This document shows, piece by piece, positions 6,696 through 7,431 of a DNA stretch of 7,431 nt. Every line of letters starts with the position of its first letter. Within the stretch, counting starts at the first letter, position 1. Where the stretch lies: the NCBI GenBank assembly GCA_902771745.1, contig CACXYG010000079.1:1-7431 (forward strand). The letters run 5' to 3'. This DNA is from an uncultured Erysipelotrichaceae bacterium (GTDB lineage: Bacteria; Bacillota_I; Bacilli_A; RFN20; CAG-288). Under the pieces are notes generated by a model, which was not told where the DNA came from, did not search any database, and worked only from the letters and a program-made list of their open reading frames with translations. Position numbers and translations under genes: made by a program.

Positions 6696-7431
6696 ACCTT
6701 TTTGGATGGCTTCATCCAAATGGTCGATGACGTAGTTATAGATACGCTGAGATCTCTTCATCTCATCGTCGTAGATCTTATACTGAATATCGTCAGAATA
6801 ATCAAGTTCATGACAAGCGCGTCTAGCGTTATCTAAAGCGCCGTCAAGATTGGTCATATCTTCTTGTCCGATGACATAGACACCAGCCTTGAGGGTTACA
6901 TTTTCATACATGTAGTCTTGGCGTAAGGTTTTGTTCAAGTCTTTGATCTTATCTTCGATATGAGAAGATTCGGCAAAGATACCAAAAACGGTATCACCCA
7001 TTCTGGCAATCATGTTGCCAGCAAAATGTTTCTTTAAGATGGAAGCGACATCTTTGACAAGATCTTCACCAGCTTTGATGCCGTAACGGATGATGAATCT
7101 CTTGAAGTGAAGGATGTTTAAATAGACGTAGGCATAAGAAGAAGAATCCATCGACTTGTTCATGATGCGAATCATCTTGTGAGAATAGTCTCTGAGTCTT
7201 CTTGGTCCTGGAAGGCCGGTCACTTTATCGACGTCATAAGTTAAAAGCTTCTGGTCAGAGTCAACAAGATAGACATAGTAAAGAGGACCCTCTTCCTTGT
7301 CGACGACATAATGACCGAAGTCTTCAATATACTTGATATCACCAGACTTGGTGTTGATGTGATAAAAGATGTGATCAAAAGAATCGAAGCCACTTTGAAT
7401 CTGGACATCGATTTCCTGGCACGTCAGACTC
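6693..7431 (-). CDS. Upstream fragment of the broken signalling gene: PAS end plus degenerate GGDEF domain
   Basis: This is the piece that would be translated before the TAG. The frame is open to the window edge, so the start is outside; the GTG at 7223 lies within the domain's opening motif (DKVTGLPGPRRL) and is not a real start. The first 55 or so visible residues look like a PAS/PAC C-terminus (FYHINTKSGDIKYIEDFG, then YYVYLVDSDQ). The GGDEF domain keeps the overall pattern, but the metal-binding aspartate of the usual DIDHFK stretch is replaced (LNILHFK), and the signature loop reads RMGDTVF. It ends with the helix KRSQRIYNYVIDHLDEAIQKG-like segment that normally leads into an EAL domain, immediately followed by TAG. 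It probably has no diguanylate cyclase activity. Confidence 0.6.
   Translation of the reverse strand, partial: SLTCQEIDVQIQSGFDSFDHIFYHINTKSGDIKYIEDFGHYVVDKEEGPLYYVYLVDSDQKLLTYDVDKVTGLPGPRRLRDYSHKMIRIMNKSMDSSSYAYVYLNILHFKRFIIRYGIKAGEDLVKDVASILKKHFAGNMIARMGDTVFGIFAESSHIEDKIKDLNKTLRQDYMYENVTLKAGVYVIGQEDMTNLDGALDNARRACHELDYSDDIQYKIYDDEMKRSQRIYNYVIDHLDEAIQKG

Larger units (their letters stand above)
4279..7431 (-). pseudogene. Disrupted PAS-GGDEF(degenerate)-EAL-PAS-PAS-PAS-GGDEF(degenerate) cyclic-di-GMP signalling protein, partial at right edge
   Basis: One ancestral gene of over 1040 codons is readable in a single frame from 7430 to 4279 if two lesions are undone: an in-frame TAG at 6693-6695, and a 17-base tandem duplication at 4554-4587 that shifts the frame. 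Domain order from the N-terminal side: the end of a PAS/PAC domain (to about 7240); GGDEF domain 1 (about 7235-6745); EAL domain (6692 to about 5990); PAS-like regions at about 5950-5600, 5575-5200 and 5150-4785; GGDEF domain 2 (about 4765-4279). The EAL domain should hydrolyse c-di-GMP in the cytoplasm, since its key residues are present. Both GGDEF domains lack the GGDEF motif (GDTVF at 6984-6998; GFGSF at 4489-4503), so neither should make c-di-GMP; they may bind GTP or only mediate dimerisation. The restored end reads FNEITKK then TAA at 4279-4281, beside the terminator. Assembly or sequencing error cannot be excluded as the cause of the lesions. Confidence 0.82.

Noticed and set aside
1..7431. 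tRNA, rRNA, CRISPR array, insertion sequence or attachment site
   Set aside because: I saw no cloverleaf-like segment, spaced repeats, transposase-like frame or terminal inverted repeats; nearly the whole window is occupied by the three genes.

Overview
The window carries the end of one gene and one complete gene on the + strand, facing a large gene on the - strand that is disrupted in two places and runs off the right edge. The DNA is moderately AT-rich, the one visible ribosome binding site is AAGGAG-type, and the ABC protein is a long ATPase-permease fusion of a kind common in low-GC Firmicutes. Together with a PAS/GGDEF/EAL protein of gut-Firmicutes style, this suggests a Bacillota host, possibly an Erysipelotrichia-like gut bacterium. 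That placement is inferred from family resemblance; no rRNA or tRNA is present to confirm it. UGA is not read as tryptophan in the long frames, so the standard bacterial code fits.

Left part (1-810): the C-terminal end of a membrane protein with three predicted membrane helices, probably a permease subunit or the permease end of another ABC fusion. A 140-base gap follows, holding short palindromic and repeated motifs and a ribosome binding site. Centre (811-4224): one 1137-residue protein that joins an ABC ATPase, a soluble linker, one membrane helix, an extracellular domain of about 640 residues and a three-helix FtsX/MacB-type permease end. All ATPase motifs are present, but about six residues seem to be missing just before Walker A. 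A strong terminator hairpin at 4232-4267, flanked by A and T tracts, can serve both strands.

Right part (4279-7431, - strand): a cyclic-di-GMP-type signalling gene. The order from its N-terminal side is the end of a PAS domain, a degenerate GGDEF domain, an EAL phosphodiesterase domain with its key residues, three PAS-like regions and a second degenerate GGDEF domain. An in-frame TAG separates the first GGDEF domain from the EAL domain. A perfect 17-base tandem duplication shifts the frame inside the last domain; removing one copy restores the frame exactly, down to a stop just before the terminator. As given, the gene is a pseudogene with two independent lesions, a switchable locus, or the product of assembly or sequencing error.

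The transporter and the signalling gene converge, and nothing in the sequence ties their functions together. I do not see a convincing new multi-gene system. The most interesting points are the two lesions, the unusual domain layout, the short deletion in the ATPase and the codon-use change across the extracellular domain.
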